DNA of 64,000 nt, from NCBI RefSeq assembly GCF_030297015.1, contig NZ_AP028056.1:2738939-2802938 (forward strand). The letters run 5' to 3'. Position numbers and translations under genes: made by a program. Below are positions 42,623-51,493 of this stretch, piece by piece. The stretch's first letter is position 1, and each line of letters begins with the position of its first letter. The stretch comes from Brooklawnia propionicigenes (lineage in GTDB: Bacteria; Actinomycetota; Actinomycetes; Propionibacteriales; Propionibacteriaceae). A model generated the notes under the pieces. It made no database searches. It was not told the DNA's origin and saw only the letters and a list, made by a program, of their open reading frames with translations.

Positions 42623-43210
42623 ATGAACGAGCACACGCCACGGCCCGACGCCGACGAACCCGACGAGTACGACGAGGTGACCCGGCTCGGTAGCGACGAG
42701 CCTGGGGCCGTACACCCGGTGAACTGGAACCTGCTGTTGTCCCACGACCTCGAACAGGAATGGCTCGCGCTGAACCGTTGGGTCGAATGGCTCCGCAAGA
42801 CCTACGCTCTCCCGGCATCGGTCATCCCGCCGTGTTGGCACCGCCACCCCGAGTTGCAGTGGGAACTGTCAGCGCTGCACCTGCACTGGCTGGGCGCCTA
42901 CGATCCCGAACAGAACGGCTCCGCACCCATCGGCTGGCACCGCGACTTCGCCCTCGCCCGGGCACGACTGCGCGACTGGGTGACCGCCTCCGGCACCCGC
43001 CTCGACCGCGACCGGCCCTCCCGCCAGACAGCCTGGCCGGGCGAGCGGCCGGCCGCCCCCATCGAGGACACGCCGATCGTCAACCGGCGAGACGACTTCG
43101 TGCAGTTCGTCCTCGAACAAGTCGCCCGCCGCAAGGACGCCGAAGACGCCTTCTTCCTCGGTCTCGACTCCCCGCCGCGTTTCGGTACCGCCGACAGCGA
43201 CGACGAGTAG
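42623..43210 (+). CDS. DUF4913 family protein
   Basis: 195 residues. The conserved core is LALNRWVEWLRKTYALPASV then IPPCWHRHPELQWELSALHL, as in DUF4913 proteins of actinobacterial elements. An acidic N-terminus (PDADEPDEYDEVTR) precedes it. Function unknown. ATG 42623 is preferred: GGAGG lies 5 bases upstream at 42613-42617; a longer GTG start at 42605 overlaps the SSB-like gene. Confidence 0.65.
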   Translation: MNEHTPRPDADEPDEYDEVTRLGSDEPGAVHPVNWNLLLSHDLEQEWLALNRWVEWLRKTYALPASVIPPCWHRHPELQWELSALHLHWLGAYDPEQNGSAPIGWHRDFALARARLRDWVTASGTRLDRDRPSRQTAWPGERPAAPIEDTPIVNRRDDFVQFVLEQVARRKDAEDAFFLGLDSPPRFGTADSDDE

Positions 43211-43226
43211 AGCGAAGTGGTCGGGC

Positions 43227-43427
43227 ATGGTGCGGAACTATCAGCCCAAGACTCACCGCAAGCCGGCGGACCGCAACCTGCGGGTGCGGTTCACCAAGCG
43301 TGAGCAGATCGACGCCGAGCAGGTTGCCGAAGTGCTCATCCGTGTGGCACTGCGCGAAGCGGGAACCGGCAGCCCGGCAGGACAAGCCGGAACCCAGCTC
43401 CGACAACTTCTCAGCCCCGAGCGGTAG
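43227..43427 (+). CDS. Small basic element protein
   Basis: 66 residues, basic N-terminus (MVRNYQPKTHRKPADRNLRV) then RFTKREQIDAEQVAEVLIRV. No family recognised. It lies 16 bp after the DUF4913 gene and before the recombinase, where elements of this class often have small accessory genes, possibly a directionality factor; unproven. Confidence 0.45.
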   Translation: MVRNYQPKTHRKPADRNLRVRFTKREQIDAEQVAEVLIRVALREAGTGSPAGQAGTQLRQLLSPER

Positions 43428-43481
43428 AATCCGTGGTGTACGTCCATCCACTGGGCGCTACCGGCAAGACCCCACCATTGC

Positions 43482-43501
43482 CCGAACCTTCAGCGGTTCG
43501 G
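43482..43501. other. Hairpin CCGAACC-N6-GGTTCGG
   Basis: Perfect 7-bp stem with a six-base loop in the 166-bp gap before the recombinase gene, with a second stem-like stretch (CTCGC..TCACC/GGTGA..GCGAG) at 43547-43571 near its start. No T-tract. Could affect recombinase expression. Confidence 0.4.
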
Positions 43502-43593
43502 AAGGCCACCCACTCTCGTTCTCGTGACCGCCATGTGGTGCCCGCGCTCGCCCCTCACCAGGGTGAGCGAGAGCACGAAAGGCAGTCACGAGC

Positions 43594-45468
43594 ATGACTC
43601 TCGCCGACCTTCCCACCAGCCTCGACCTCGGCGCGCTGCGCGCGCTGGTCCGCGGGCCGAAGCAGACCGCCACCCTGGCCGGGCTCGGCGGGAAAGAGCC
43701 CGCGATCTCCTATCTTCGCGTATCCACCAAGGACCAGGCCACCCGCAACGGCCTCGAAGAAGGCCTGTCGATCCCCGCCCAACGCGAGGCCGCCGACCGC
43801 AAGGCCGACCAACTCGGCGCTGTCATCGTGGCGGAGTTCATCGAACCCGGCGAGTCCGCCAAGACAGCCAGGCGCAAAGCCCTCCAAGAGATGCTGGACT
43901 ACATCGCGAACAACCCGGTGCGGTACTGCATCATCAACAAGGTCGACCGGCTCGCCCGGAACCGCCTCGATGACGCGATCATCCACGCCACCCTCCGCGA
44001 GGCCGGCGTCACGCTCGTGTCCGTCACCGAGAACATCGATGAGACACCCTCCGGGATGCTCATGCACGGCATCATGGCCTCCATCGCCGAGTTCTACTCC
44101 CTGAACCTCGCCCAAGAGGTCACCAAGGGTCTCGTCCAGAAGGCATCCCTTGGTGGAACCCCGAACAAGGCGCCCATCGGCTACCTCAACGTCCGCACCA
44201 TCGACGCCAAAGGCCACGAGATACGCGACATCGCACTCGACCCGGATCGGGCCGAACTGATCCGATTCGCGTTCACCGCCTACGCCAGCGGGAACTGGTC
44301 ACTTTCCACGCTCGCCCGCGAGCTGGAGACCCGGGGCCTGAACACCCGGCCCACACCGTCGTTCCCAGCAAAGCCCGTCACCACGAAGCTACTGCACACC
44401 ATCCTGACCAACCCCTACTACCAGGGCATCGTCACCTACCGCGAAGTCACCTACCCCGGCACCCACGAGCCGCTGGTCACCCCAGAGACTTTCGATCGGG
44501 TCCAGACGATCCTCCACCAGAACAACGTCGTCGGTGACAAGCCCCAGAAGTACGACCACTACCTGAAAGGGTCGATCTACTGCGGCTGCGGCAAGCGGCT
44601 CATGTACGAACGCCCCCGCAACCACCAGGGCATCGCCTACGACTACTTCACCTGCACCGGACGACGCCTCAAGCGCAACACCTGCCAGCGCAGCGCCATC
44701 CTCGTCCACCGCGTCGAGGACCACATCACCCACGCCTACCAGCAGCAAGGCGTCACCTCCGACGAGGCCACCCGAATCAAGAGCGTGCTCGGGCGAGTGT
44801 TCGACGCTCTCGCTGCCGCGTCCGCCGACGAACGAGCCACCCTGAGCGCGCAGAAGGCCAAGCTCGAAGCCGAACAGGTCAAGCTGCTCCAAGCCCACTA
44901 CGCCGACGCGATCCCCATCGACCTGCTCAAGACCGAGCAAGACCGCATCCGCGCCAGCCTCCACGCAATCAACAGCCGCCTCGACTCACTCGGCACCCTC
45001 TACGCCAACGCGAAGATCGGACTCGACGCGATCCTCGACATCCTCACCGACCTGGGAGACCTCTACGCCAAAGCCGAACCCGCCGAACGCCGGATGCTCA
45101 ACCGGGCACTGTTCACCAAGATCACCATCGATGACGCCGAACACGTCACCACCGAGCCCGTACAGACCATCGCCACGATCCTGGCCACCGACACCAGCCC
45201 CAACAACGCTCGAACCCTGCCCCACGATGAAGCGGGGCAGGGTTCGAACGTAACCGGTTATGTGGAGCATAGGGGATTCGAACCCCTGACCTCTTCCATG
45301 CCATGGAAGCGCGCTACCAACTGCGCCAATGCCCCAAGTCTTTCAGCACCGCTCGCGCGGCGACCTGAGAAGACTAGCGCACCTTCGAAGCTCGAGCCAA
45401 ATCTCGCAGCACTCCGTCGCGTCGACGATTTCGCGCGGCCGGAGGCCGTCGCTGATGCGCCCGCCTGA
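43594..45468 (+). CDS. Large serine recombinase (site-specific integrase) of the element
   Basis: 624 residues as read. A ~35-residue lead precedes the resolvase domain: AISYLRVSTKDQ with catalytic Ser44, then VDRLARNRLDDAI and MASIAEFYSLNLAQEVTKGL. The recombinase domain has ELIRFAFTAYASGNWSLSTL, a zinc ribbon has YCGCGKRLMYE with YFTCTGRRLKRNTC, and a long coiled coil follows (AASADERATLSAQKAKLEAE). The last ~85 codons are read across the attachment junction and the antisense of the tRNA-Ala gene (HRGFEPLTSSMPWKR), so the native C-terminus is probably shorter. It integrates and excises the element. Confidence 0.85.
   Translation: MTLADLPTSLDLGALRALVRGPKQTATLAGLGGKEPAISYLRVSTKDQATRNGLEEGLSIPAQREAADRKADQLGAVIVAEFIEPGESAKTARRKALQEMLDYIANNPVRYCIINKVDRLARNRLDDAIIHATLREAGVTLVSVTENIDETPSGMLMHGIMASIAEFYSLNLAQEVTKGLVQKASLGGTPNKAPIGYLNVRTIDAKGHEIRDIALDPDRAELIRFAFTAYASGNWSLSTLARELETRGLNTRPTPSFPAKPVTTKLLHTILTNPYYQGIVTYREVTYPGTHEPLVTPETFDRVQTILHQNNVVGDKPQKYDHYLKGSIYCGCGKRLMYERPRNHQGIAYDYFTCTGRRLKRNTCQRSAILVHRVEDHITHAYQQQGVTSDEATRIKSVLGRVFDALAAASADERATLSAQKAKLEAEQVKLLQAHYADAIPIDLLKTEQDRIRASLHAINSRLDSLGTLYANAKIGLDAILDILTDLGDLYAKAEPAERRMLNRALFTKITIDDAEHVTTEPVQTIATILATDTSPNNARTLPHDEAGQGSNVTGYVEHRGFEPLTSSMPWKRATNCANAPSLSAPLARRPEKTSAPSKLEPNLAALRRVDDFARPEAVADAPA
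45211..45246. other. Perfect 13-bp inverted repeat beside the tRNA attachment site
   Basis: CGAACCCTGCCCC (45211-45223) and GGGGCAGGGTTCG (45234-45246), loop 10. It lies 17 bp inside the element from the tRNA 3' end, within the read-through part of the recombinase frame. It may be a recombinase-binding or terminator stem, or part of the attachment site; no U-tract follows. Confidence 0.5.
45263..45335 (-). tRNA. tRNA-Ala (GGC)
   Basis: Complete cloverleaf: acceptor GGGGCAT pairing with ATGCTCC and a G3-U70 pair (the alanine identity element), D arm GCGC, anticodon stem CTTCC/GGAAG around ATGGCAT (anticodon GGC), T arm AGGGG-TTCGAAT-CCCCT. Discriminator A; CCA is not encoded. The serine recombinase gene abuts its 3' end, marking the element's integration point. 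Confidence 0.96.
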
Positions 45469-45518
45469 ATCGGCGGACACCGATCCTCGTCCCCGAATGC
45501 GCCGCTAGCATCGGCCTC

Positions 45519-46394
45519 ATGGTGCAGCCACCTTTCCTTTCACCTCGCCAGACCCGGTTCGTTCCGATGAGTGTGCTTATCGGCGGCATCGTCGCCTATC
45601 TCGCACTCCTGTTCGTCCTCGTGTTGACCCAGGATGCGGCTCTGTTCCCTGCGCTGCTCCTGGTCGGAGCGCTCACGGTGCCGCTGACCGTGCTGTTGTG
45701 GGCATCGAACGGGCCCCGCGGCGAGCTGTTGCCCTCCGGGATCATCCTGGTGACTGCCCTGGTCGGCGGTGTCGTGGGAATCCTCGTGGCAGCCATCTGC
45801 GAATCGATCGCAGCCGCTGTACTCGGAGATTCCATGCTGCTGTTGGTAGGCCTCATTGAGGAGACGGCAAAACTCATCGTGCCCCTGATCATCCTGGCTG
45901 TCGCCTATCCGCGCACCGCGCAGGGTGGGGTCGTCATCGGAGTGGCCGCGGGAGCCGGCTTCGCGGTGCTGGAAACCATGGGCTACGGATTCAATGCGCT
46001 GCTGGGCAACGGCGGCGGTCTGGGTGCAGTCGATGCGACCCTGCTGGTCCGCGGGGTCTTCGCCCCGGCGGGTCACATCACCTGGACGGGCGTGCTGTGC
46101 GCAGCCATCTGGTTCTGGCGTTCCGGAAGACGTCCCGGCCTCGGCGCCCTCGCGACGATCGGCGCCTACCTCGGGGCGATCATCCTGCACACGGTCTGGG
46201 ACGTCGCTGCCTCCATCCCGTTGCACGTGATCGTCGGCCTGCTGAGCCTGGCCGTACTCGTCCGGGTCGTGGTGGCCGCGCATCATGCCCAGGGAAGCGA
46301 CGGCGCCCCCCAGCCGGCCGACGTGCCGTGGACGGGAGCGCCGCCGATGGGTCCCTACGGCCAGGGCCCGACGCTGCCACCCACGATCGGCTGA
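45519..46394 (+). CDS. PrsW family intramembrane metalloprotease
   Basis: 291 residues, about eight helices. The PrsW motifs are visible: LIEETAKLIVPLIILAVAY with the paired glutamates, AGFAVLETMGYGFNA, GHITWTGVLCAAIWF and IILHTVWDVAASI with the late His. PrsW in Bacillus cleaves an anti-sigma factor; in actinomycetes the substrates are mostly unknown. The C-terminal tail is Pro/Gly-rich and cytoplasmic. Single gene. Confidence 0.85.
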   Translation: MVQPPFLSPRQTRFVPMSVLIGGIVAYLALLFVLVLTQDAALFPALLLVGALTVPLTVLLWASNGPRGELLPSGIILVTALVGGVVGILVAAICESIAAAVLGDSMLLLVGLIEETAKLIVPLIILAVAYPRTAQGGVVIGVAAGAGFAVLETMGYGFNALLGNGGGLGAVDATLLVRGVFAPAGHITWTGVLCAAIWFWRSGRRPGLGALATIGAYLGAIILHTVWDVAASIPLHVIVGLLSLAVLVRVVVAAHHAQGSDGAPQPADVPWTGAPPMGPYGQGPTLPPTIG

Positions 46395-46485
46395 ACCGTC
46401 GCCGCAGGGCGCCCCGCGGTTACCTCCCCGGCGTCGTCGTCCCGTCTAGACTGGCCGCGTTCGCTTTTGGACGACAGGAGAAGCC

Positions 46486-48003
46486 GTGAATGCGACCCAG
46501 CAGCTCACCTCGCTTGAGCCGGGCATGATCATCCCGGTCGGGGGAGACCGCTACACCCAGGTCGACGCCGACCTGGCAGCAGCCTTCCAGCCCGGTGACC
46601 GCCTCTACTCCGTGCAGGACACCGGCGTTCTGCTGCATGTGCCCGCCGCGGTGCACGAGGCCGTGACCCTCCAGGTGGACGCTGCCGCGTCCGCCTTCGA
46701 GCAGCTGCGCAGCACCCGCCGCGAACAGATCGCCGAGTTCTACCGGGCCTTCGCCGCCAACCTCACCGCGTCCTGGCCGCAGATCGCCGCCGCCAATGTG
46801 GACGACGAACAACGCGCCAAGGCCGCCGGACGCTCCACCACCCGGCTGGTCGTCAGCGAGAAGACCCGCGACGAAATGGTGGCCGGCCTCCAAGGCTGGG
46901 CCGAGCGTGTCGAACACGAACTGGCCACGGGCGCTGGCAACGAGATCGGCCGCGTCGATCACGACGACTGGAATGTCCGAATCGTCACCGCACCGCTGGG
47001 GGTGATCGCCTTCGTCTTCGAGGGACGCCCCAACGTGCTGGCCGACGCCGCCGGTGTGGTCGCCACCGGCAACACCGCCGTGCTCCGCATCGGATCGGAC
47101 GCGCTGGCCACCGCCCAGGCCATCTGCGAAACCTCGCTCGACCCCGCCCTGCAGCAGGCCGGGCTGCCGGCCGGCACGATCTCGCTGATCCCGGTTCGCG
47201 AACGCTCGGCAGGCTGGGCACTGTTCAGCGACCGGCGGCTGGCGCTGGCCGTGGTCCGCGGCTCGGGACGCGCGGTCACTGAACTGTCCTCGGTAGCCCG
47301 TCAATCCGGCATCCCGGTCTCCGCCCACGGCACCGGCGGCGCCTGGATGATCGCCGACTCCAGCGCCGACGGCGCCCGGTTCGGGGCGGCCGTGCGCCAC
47401 TCGCTCGACCGCAAGGTCTGCAACACCCTCAACGTCGCGGTCGTCGTGGCCGACCGGGCGGAGGAACTGATCCCGGTGCTGCTGGGCGCGGCCGACCAGG
47501 CCGCGGCGGCCCGGGGAGGCGTAGCGCGGCTGCACGTCGCCTCCGGCAGCGAGGGCTGGCTACCCGCCGACGTGTTCACCACCACCATCGAGGTCAAACG
47601 CGCGGCCGGCGTGGTCGAGGAGCCGCGCGCCACCCTGCTGCCCGTCCACCGGCTCGGCACCGAATGGGAATGGGAGGACACCCCCGAGATCAGCATCGTC
47701 GTCGTTGACGGGCTCGAGCAGGCAGCGGGCCTGTTCAACAGCTACAGCCCGCACTTCGTCGCCTCCCTCATCGCCGAGGACGCGACCGCGCAGGCACGTT
47801 TCCGGGCGCTGGTGGACGCACCGTTCCTCGGCGACGGATTCACCCGCTGGGTCGACGGCCAGTACGCCCTCGACCAGCCCGAGCTCGGCTTGTCGAACTG
47901 GGAGCGCGGACGCCTGCTGGCGCGCGGGGGAGTGCTCACCGGTGCCGACCTGACCACCAGGCAGCTGTTCGCCCACCACGACGATCCCCAGCAGCACCGC
48001 TGA
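46486..48003 (+). CDS. ProA-like aldehyde dehydrogenase family protein
   Basis: 505 residues. It follows glutamate-5-semialdehyde dehydrogenase: TAPLGVIAFVFEGRPNVLAD, VVRGSGRAVTELSSVARQSG, and the nucleophile Cys in DRKVCNTLNVAVVV. It is longer than ProA (about 415) because of an extra ~45-residue N-terminus and a longer C-terminal end, and the substrate pocket differs, so it may act on another acyl phosphate or aldehyde. The neighbouring Fes-like gene starts 24 bp downstream, hinting at a siderophore-related role, but a housekeeping proA was not seen in the window. Confidence 0.75.
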   Translation: MNATQQLTSLEPGMIIPVGGDRYTQVDADLAAAFQPGDRLYSVQDTGVLLHVPAAVHEAVTLQVDAAASAFEQLRSTRREQIAEFYRAFAANLTASWPQIAAANVDDEQRAKAAGRSTTRLVVSEKTRDEMVAGLQGWAERVEHELATGAGNEIGRVDHDDWNVRIVTAPLGVIAFVFEGRPNVLADAAGVVATGNTAVLRIGSDALATAQAICETSLDPALQQAGLPAGTISLIPVRERSAGWALFSDRRLALAVVRGSGRAVTELSSVARQSGIPVSAHGTGGAWMIADSSADGARFGAAVRHSLDRKVCNTLNVAVVVADRAEELIPVLLGAADQAAAARGGVARLHVASGSEGWLPADVFTTTIEVKRAAGVVEEPRATLLPVHRLGTEWEWEDTPEISIVVVDGLEQAAGLFNSYSPHFVASLIAEDATAQARFRALVDAPFLGDGFTRWVDGQYALDQPELGLSNWERGRLLARGGVLTGADLTTRQLFAHHDDPQQHR

Positions 48004-48026
48004 ATCGGGCTGTAACCTTCGAGATC

Positions 48027-49313
48027 ATGGACGAACAAGCCAGGCGCGCCCGATTGATGAGGACGATCCCTCCGCACAGCTTCCGGCCGTGGCCGTTGCC
48101 GCGGGCAGTCTCCCCGGCTGTGCAGCGCCTGGAGGCTGCGCTGGCGGCCGCGTCCGCCGACCAGGTGCCGGCGCTGGTCGACCGGTTCGTGGCCACCGAA
48201 CTCGCTGATGGCACCCCGCTGATCGAGCAGTCACCGAAGCCGGGCCACAGCATCGTGACGTTCTGCTACCGCGGTGCCGGCGCCAAGCTGGTCTATCTGG
48301 CGGCCAACCGGCTGACCGACCACCTCGACCCCGCCGACACCTTGATGCGCAGGCTCGACCGCACCGACCTTGCGGTGCTGAGCGTCGAGATGCCGAACGA
48401 CTGGATCGCGGGCTATCAGTTCATCACTCCGCCCGCACCGCTACCCAGCGCGGCGCTGCACGAGCCATTCACCGCGCGCCAGCTGCAGTCGATCTCCAAG
48501 TTCATCCGCACCGACCCGCTCGCCCGCGAGCATCTGCCCAACAAGCTGCACCCCGAGCAGCACAGTGTCGTCGCCTTGCCCGACGCCATTGCGCTGCCGG
48601 CCTCCAGCCGTGCCGAGGGCTGGCAGCGCAGCGATCACCAGATCACCACGCCGGTCAGCGGCAGCGACGTGCCCGTGACGGTCTTCCGGCACCCGCAGGC
48701 CGGGGCGGACGCACCGGTCGTGCTCGTCCTCGACGGCGAGGTCTGGCTGCAGGACGATCTGCTCATCAACTCGCTGCATCAGGCGATCGGCACCGGTCGG
48801 ATCCCGCCGATCCAGTTGGTTCTGCTGCATGCCGGTGGCGCGGGCGCTCGGCAGCTGGACTACGCCTGCGAACTGGACGAATCCGAACTGCTGCTCGAGA
48901 AGGTCGCCGATGTGCTGGAGGGCAGCGTGAGCGCGCCGTGGATCACCGCCGGCTCGAGCCTGGGCGGCCTGTTCGCGATGCTCAGCGCGGTCCGTCACCG
49001 GGGCCCGATCGCTGGCGCCGTCGCCCAATCCCCGTCGCTGTGGTGGCCGAGCGACGCCCCGATGAACCCGGTCGTGGGGCGCTGGTTCACCGAGTTCGCC
49101 GACGCCGCCGGGGCCAGCTCTCCGGTCGTCGTCCAGCTGGGGCTGCTCGAGAACACCCTGGCCACGACCGTTCTGGAGGCTCGGGAGGCGCTTCGCTCGC
49201 GAGGCGAACTCATCGAGACCCCCGCCGATCTGGTGCGCGGCGGGCACGACATCGTCTGGTGGCGGCGTGCGCTGCCGGCCGGGCTGATCGCCCAGCTGTC
49301 GCGATTCAATTGA
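48027..49313 (+). CDS. Enterochelin esterase-like (Fes-type) alpha/beta hydrolase
   Basis: 428 residues. The N-terminal ~200 residues are a beta domain (SIVTFCYRGAGAKLVYLAAN) as in Fes; the C-terminal alpha/beta hydrolase has VLVLDGEVWLQDDLL, the nucleophile elbow AGSSLGGLFAML, the motif AVAQSPSLWW and GGHDIVWWRRALPAG with the catalytic His. It probably opens a ferric siderophore inside the cytoplasm. It precedes the iron-siderophore importer genes, separated from them by an IdeR-type box. Confidence 0.82.
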   Translation: MDEQARRARLMRTIPPHSFRPWPLPRAVSPAVQRLEAALAAASADQVPALVDRFVATELADGTPLIEQSPKPGHSIVTFCYRGAGAKLVYLAANRLTDHLDPADTLMRRLDRTDLAVLSVEMPNDWIAGYQFITPPAPLPSAALHEPFTARQLQSISKFIRTDPLAREHLPNKLHPEQHSVVALPDAIALPASSRAEGWQRSDHQITTPVSGSDVPVTVFRHPQAGADAPVVLVLDGEVWLQDDLLINSLHQAIGTGRIPPIQLVLLHAGGAGARQLDYACELDESELLLEKVADVLEGSVSAPWITAGSSLGGLFAMLSAVRHRGPIAGAVAQSPSLWWPSDAPMNPVVGRWFTEFADAAGASSPVVVQLGLLENTLATTVLEAREALRSRGELIETPADLVRGGHDIVWWRRALPAGLIAQLSRFN

Positions 49314-49392
49314 GCTGACGGGGTTCGGCAGCTCGGCTCCAACCGTTATGGGGTTGTGACCATATTTCCTGCACGAACGCCACCAGGACCGT

Positions 49393-49411
49393 TTAGGCGA
49401 GGCTAAGCTAA
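49393..49411 (+). promoter_or_regulatory. DtxR/IdeR-type iron box
   Basis: TTAGGCGAGGCTAAGCTAA matches the 19-bp consensus TTAGGTTAGSCTAACCTAA at 16 positions. It precedes the siderophore-binding lipoprotein gene at 49456, as expected for iron-repressed uptake genes. Confidence 0.78.
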
Positions 49412-49455
49412 CCAGCGTTTGGTCCGAATCCGAGTCCCCGAAAGGAACTCCGTCT

Positions 49456-50454
49456 ATGACACGCAGCCTCGTCCGCTACGGCTCAGCACTGGTAGCGGCC
49501 GCCGCACTGGCATTGACCGCCTGCGGTGGTTCGTCCACCGAAGATGCCGGCTCCAGTGCCAGCCCCTCGACCGAGCAATCGAGTTCGGCAAGCTTTCCGC
49601 TGACCTTCGAAAATGCCGACGGCACGACCACCGAGATCCCCGCACAGCCGGAACGTATCGTCTCGACCGCGGTCACCCTGACCGGCGGCCTGCTCTCCTT
49701 CGATGCCCCGGTGATCGCCTCGGGTGCGGCAGCCAACGGCAAGTTCTTCGCCCAGTGGGCCGACGTAGCCACCCAGCACGGCGTCGAGACCCTGTGGTCG
49801 GCCGGCAGCGTCGACCTGGAGGCCGTCATCGCCCAAGATCCCGACCTGATCGTCGTCGCCGCGTCCGGCGCCGACTCGACCAAGGACAACATCGCCGATC
49901 TGCAGGCCATCGCCCCGACGATCGTTGTCGACTACTCCGACGGCACCTGGGAGGACACCACCCTCAAACTGGCCGAGGCGGCCGGGCTGACCGACCAGGC
50001 CGAAGTGACCATCGCCGACTTCGAGGCGCACGTCAGCGACGTCGCCGGCAAGATCACCGTTCCCGAGGGGAAGGCGAACATCGTCTCCTACAACGGTCCC
50101 GGCCAGAACAACCCGATCGGCATGACGACCGGCCCGCACGCTCAGCTGCTCGGTGAACTGGGCTTCACGATCGAGGAACCGAAGGCCGAGTGGCATGCTC
50201 AAGAGGGTGGCGCGCGTAGCGACTTCGTCTTCGCGTCCTACGAGAACCTGACCGAACTGACCGCCGAGACCACGTTCATCCTCTCGCAGGACAACGAGGG
50301 CGCCCAGGCATTCGCGGACGACCCCGTGCTGGCGAACGTGCCCAGCGTGGTCAACAAGCAGGTCTATGGCCTCGGCAAGAACTCCTTCCGCATCGACTTC
50401 TACTCAGCGACCGAGATCGCCGACGGCATCCTGCAGAACTTCGGGAACGCCTGA
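49456..50454 (+). CDS. Iron-siderophore ABC transporter substrate-binding lipoprotein
   Basis: 332 residues. Signal peptide with lipobox LTAC (Cys23) after AALALTACGG. The mature protein has the FepB/FhuD fold: TEIPAQPERIVSTAVTLTGG, SAGSVDLEAVIAQDPDLIVV, and a late EIADGILQNFG. It captures a ferric siderophore outside the membrane and delivers it to the two permeases encoded next. An AAAGGA site precedes ATG 49456. Expression should be iron-repressed through the upstream IdeR-type box. Confidence 0.9.
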   Translation: MTRSLVRYGSALVAAAALALTACGGSSTEDAGSSASPSTEQSSSASFPLTFENADGTTTEIPAQPERIVSTAVTLTGGLLSFDAPVIASGAAANGKFFAQWADVATQHGVETLWSAGSVDLEAVIAQDPDLIVVAASGADSTKDNIADLQAIAPTIVVDYSDGTWEDTTLKLAEAAGLTDQAEVTIADFEAHVSDVAGKITVPEGKANIVSYNGPGQNNPIGMTTGPHAQLLGELGFTIEEPKAEWHAQEGGARSDFVFASYENLTELTAETTFILSQDNEGAQAFADDPVLANVPSVVNKQVYGLGKNSFRIDFYSATEIADGILQNFGNA

Positions 50455-50461
50455 TCCGTTG

Positions 50462-51493
50462 TTGCGACCATCGACCGACCAGACCACACGGCGTGTCCTC
50501 AGCGGACGCGCCGTGTGGCTCGTCGTCGCCGCGGTCGTGCTCGTCGCACTGCTGCCGGTATCGGTGCTGGTCGGCGAGGTACCGATCACCGCGCAGCAGG
50601 CATGGGACGCCTACTTTCACTTCGATCCGCTGGTGACCGAACACCTGCTGGTACGCAACGTGCGGGTGCCCCGCACCATCATCGCGGTCATCGTCGGCGC
50701 GGCGCTCGGAGCGTCCGGGGTCATCATTCAGGCATTGACCCGCAATCCGCTGGCCGAGCCGGGCCTGCTCGGCGTCAACGCCGGCGCCACCTTCGCGGTC
50801 GCCTGCGGTATCGCGATCTTTCAGTATCAGGCGTTGACCGCCGGGCTGGTCTTCGGCTTTCTGGGCTCCGGCCTGGCCGGTGCCGCCGTCTACCTGCTGG
50901 GCGGGGTACGCCAGGGTGCGGGCCCGGTCAGGCTGGTGCTGGCCGGGTCGGCGCTCAGCGTCGTACTGCTGGCCGCGACCCGGATCGTCATCATCAACTC
51001 CGACGAGCAGGTCTTCAACCGTTTCCGCTCCTGGACCGTCGGTTCGCTCGAAGGCCGTGGCCCCGATCTGCTGCTGCCCACCGGCCTTGCCGTGCTGGCA
51101 GGATTGCTGATCTGCTTCGCGCTGGCCAATTCGTTGGACGCCAGCGCCCTCGGCGCGGATCTGAGCCGCTCACTGGGCGCCCACCCCGGCAGGGTGCTGA
51201 GCGCTGCCGCGCTGGTGGTCATGCTGATGTGCGGTGCTGCCACCGCGGCGGTAGGCCCGATCAGTTTCGTCGGCCTCACCGCGCCCCACCTCGGACGCCA
51301 GATCGTCGGCCTCAACCATCGCAAGCTCATTCCCGCCACCGCGCTGCTCGCCGCTGTCATCGTGCTGGCCGCCGACATCGCCGGGCGCCTGGTGGTCAGC
51401 AGCGGAGAAATCAGCGTTGGCATCATGATCGGCTTCATCGGCGCGCCGGTGTTCATCGGGATCGTGCGGCGCAGGAAGCTGGCCCAGCTGTGA
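50462..51493 (+). CDS. FecCD-type iron-siderophore permease
   Basis: About 343 residues, nine or ten helices. RVPRTIIAVIVGAALGASGV, then IIQALTRNPLAEPGLLGVNA is the FecCD signature, and VGPISFVGLTAPHLGRQIVG is the coupling-helix region. No ATG lies at the expected place; TTG 50462 (or 50459), 4-7 bp after the preceding stop, is the likely start. It pairs with the second permease (GTGA overlap). Confidence 0.85.
   Translation: MRPSTDQTTRRVLSGRAVWLVVAAVVLVALLPVSVLVGEVPITAQQAWDAYFHFDPLVTEHLLVRNVRVPRTIIAVIVGAALGASGVIIQALTRNPLAEPGLLGVNAGATFAVACGIAIFQYQALTAGLVFGFLGSGLAGAAVYLLGGVRQGAGPVRLVLAGSALSVVLLAATRIVIINSDEQVFNRFRSWTVGSLEGRGPDLLLPTGLAVLAGLLICFALANSLDASALGADLSRSLGAHPGRVLSAAALVVMLMCGAATAAVGPISFVGLTAPHLGRQIVGLNHRKLIPATALLAAVIVLAADIAGRLVVSSGEISVGIMIGFIGAPVFIGIVRRRKLAQL

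Larger units (their letters stand above)
31417..45262. mobile_element. Degraded integrative conjugative element inserted at tRNA-Ala(GGC)
   Basis: Gene content in order: primase-polymerase, DUF2637 protein, several element-specific unknowns, SCO6880-type remnant, VirB4-like ATPase, TraG-like coupling protein, SSB-like protein, DUF4913 protein and a large serine recombinase abutting the tRNA gene. The right end is set by the tRNA 3' end. The left end is not resolved: serine recombinases leave only very short direct repeats, and the ars island may lie inside or outside. No relaxase was recognised, and at least three conjugation genes are damaged. Confidence 0.75.
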
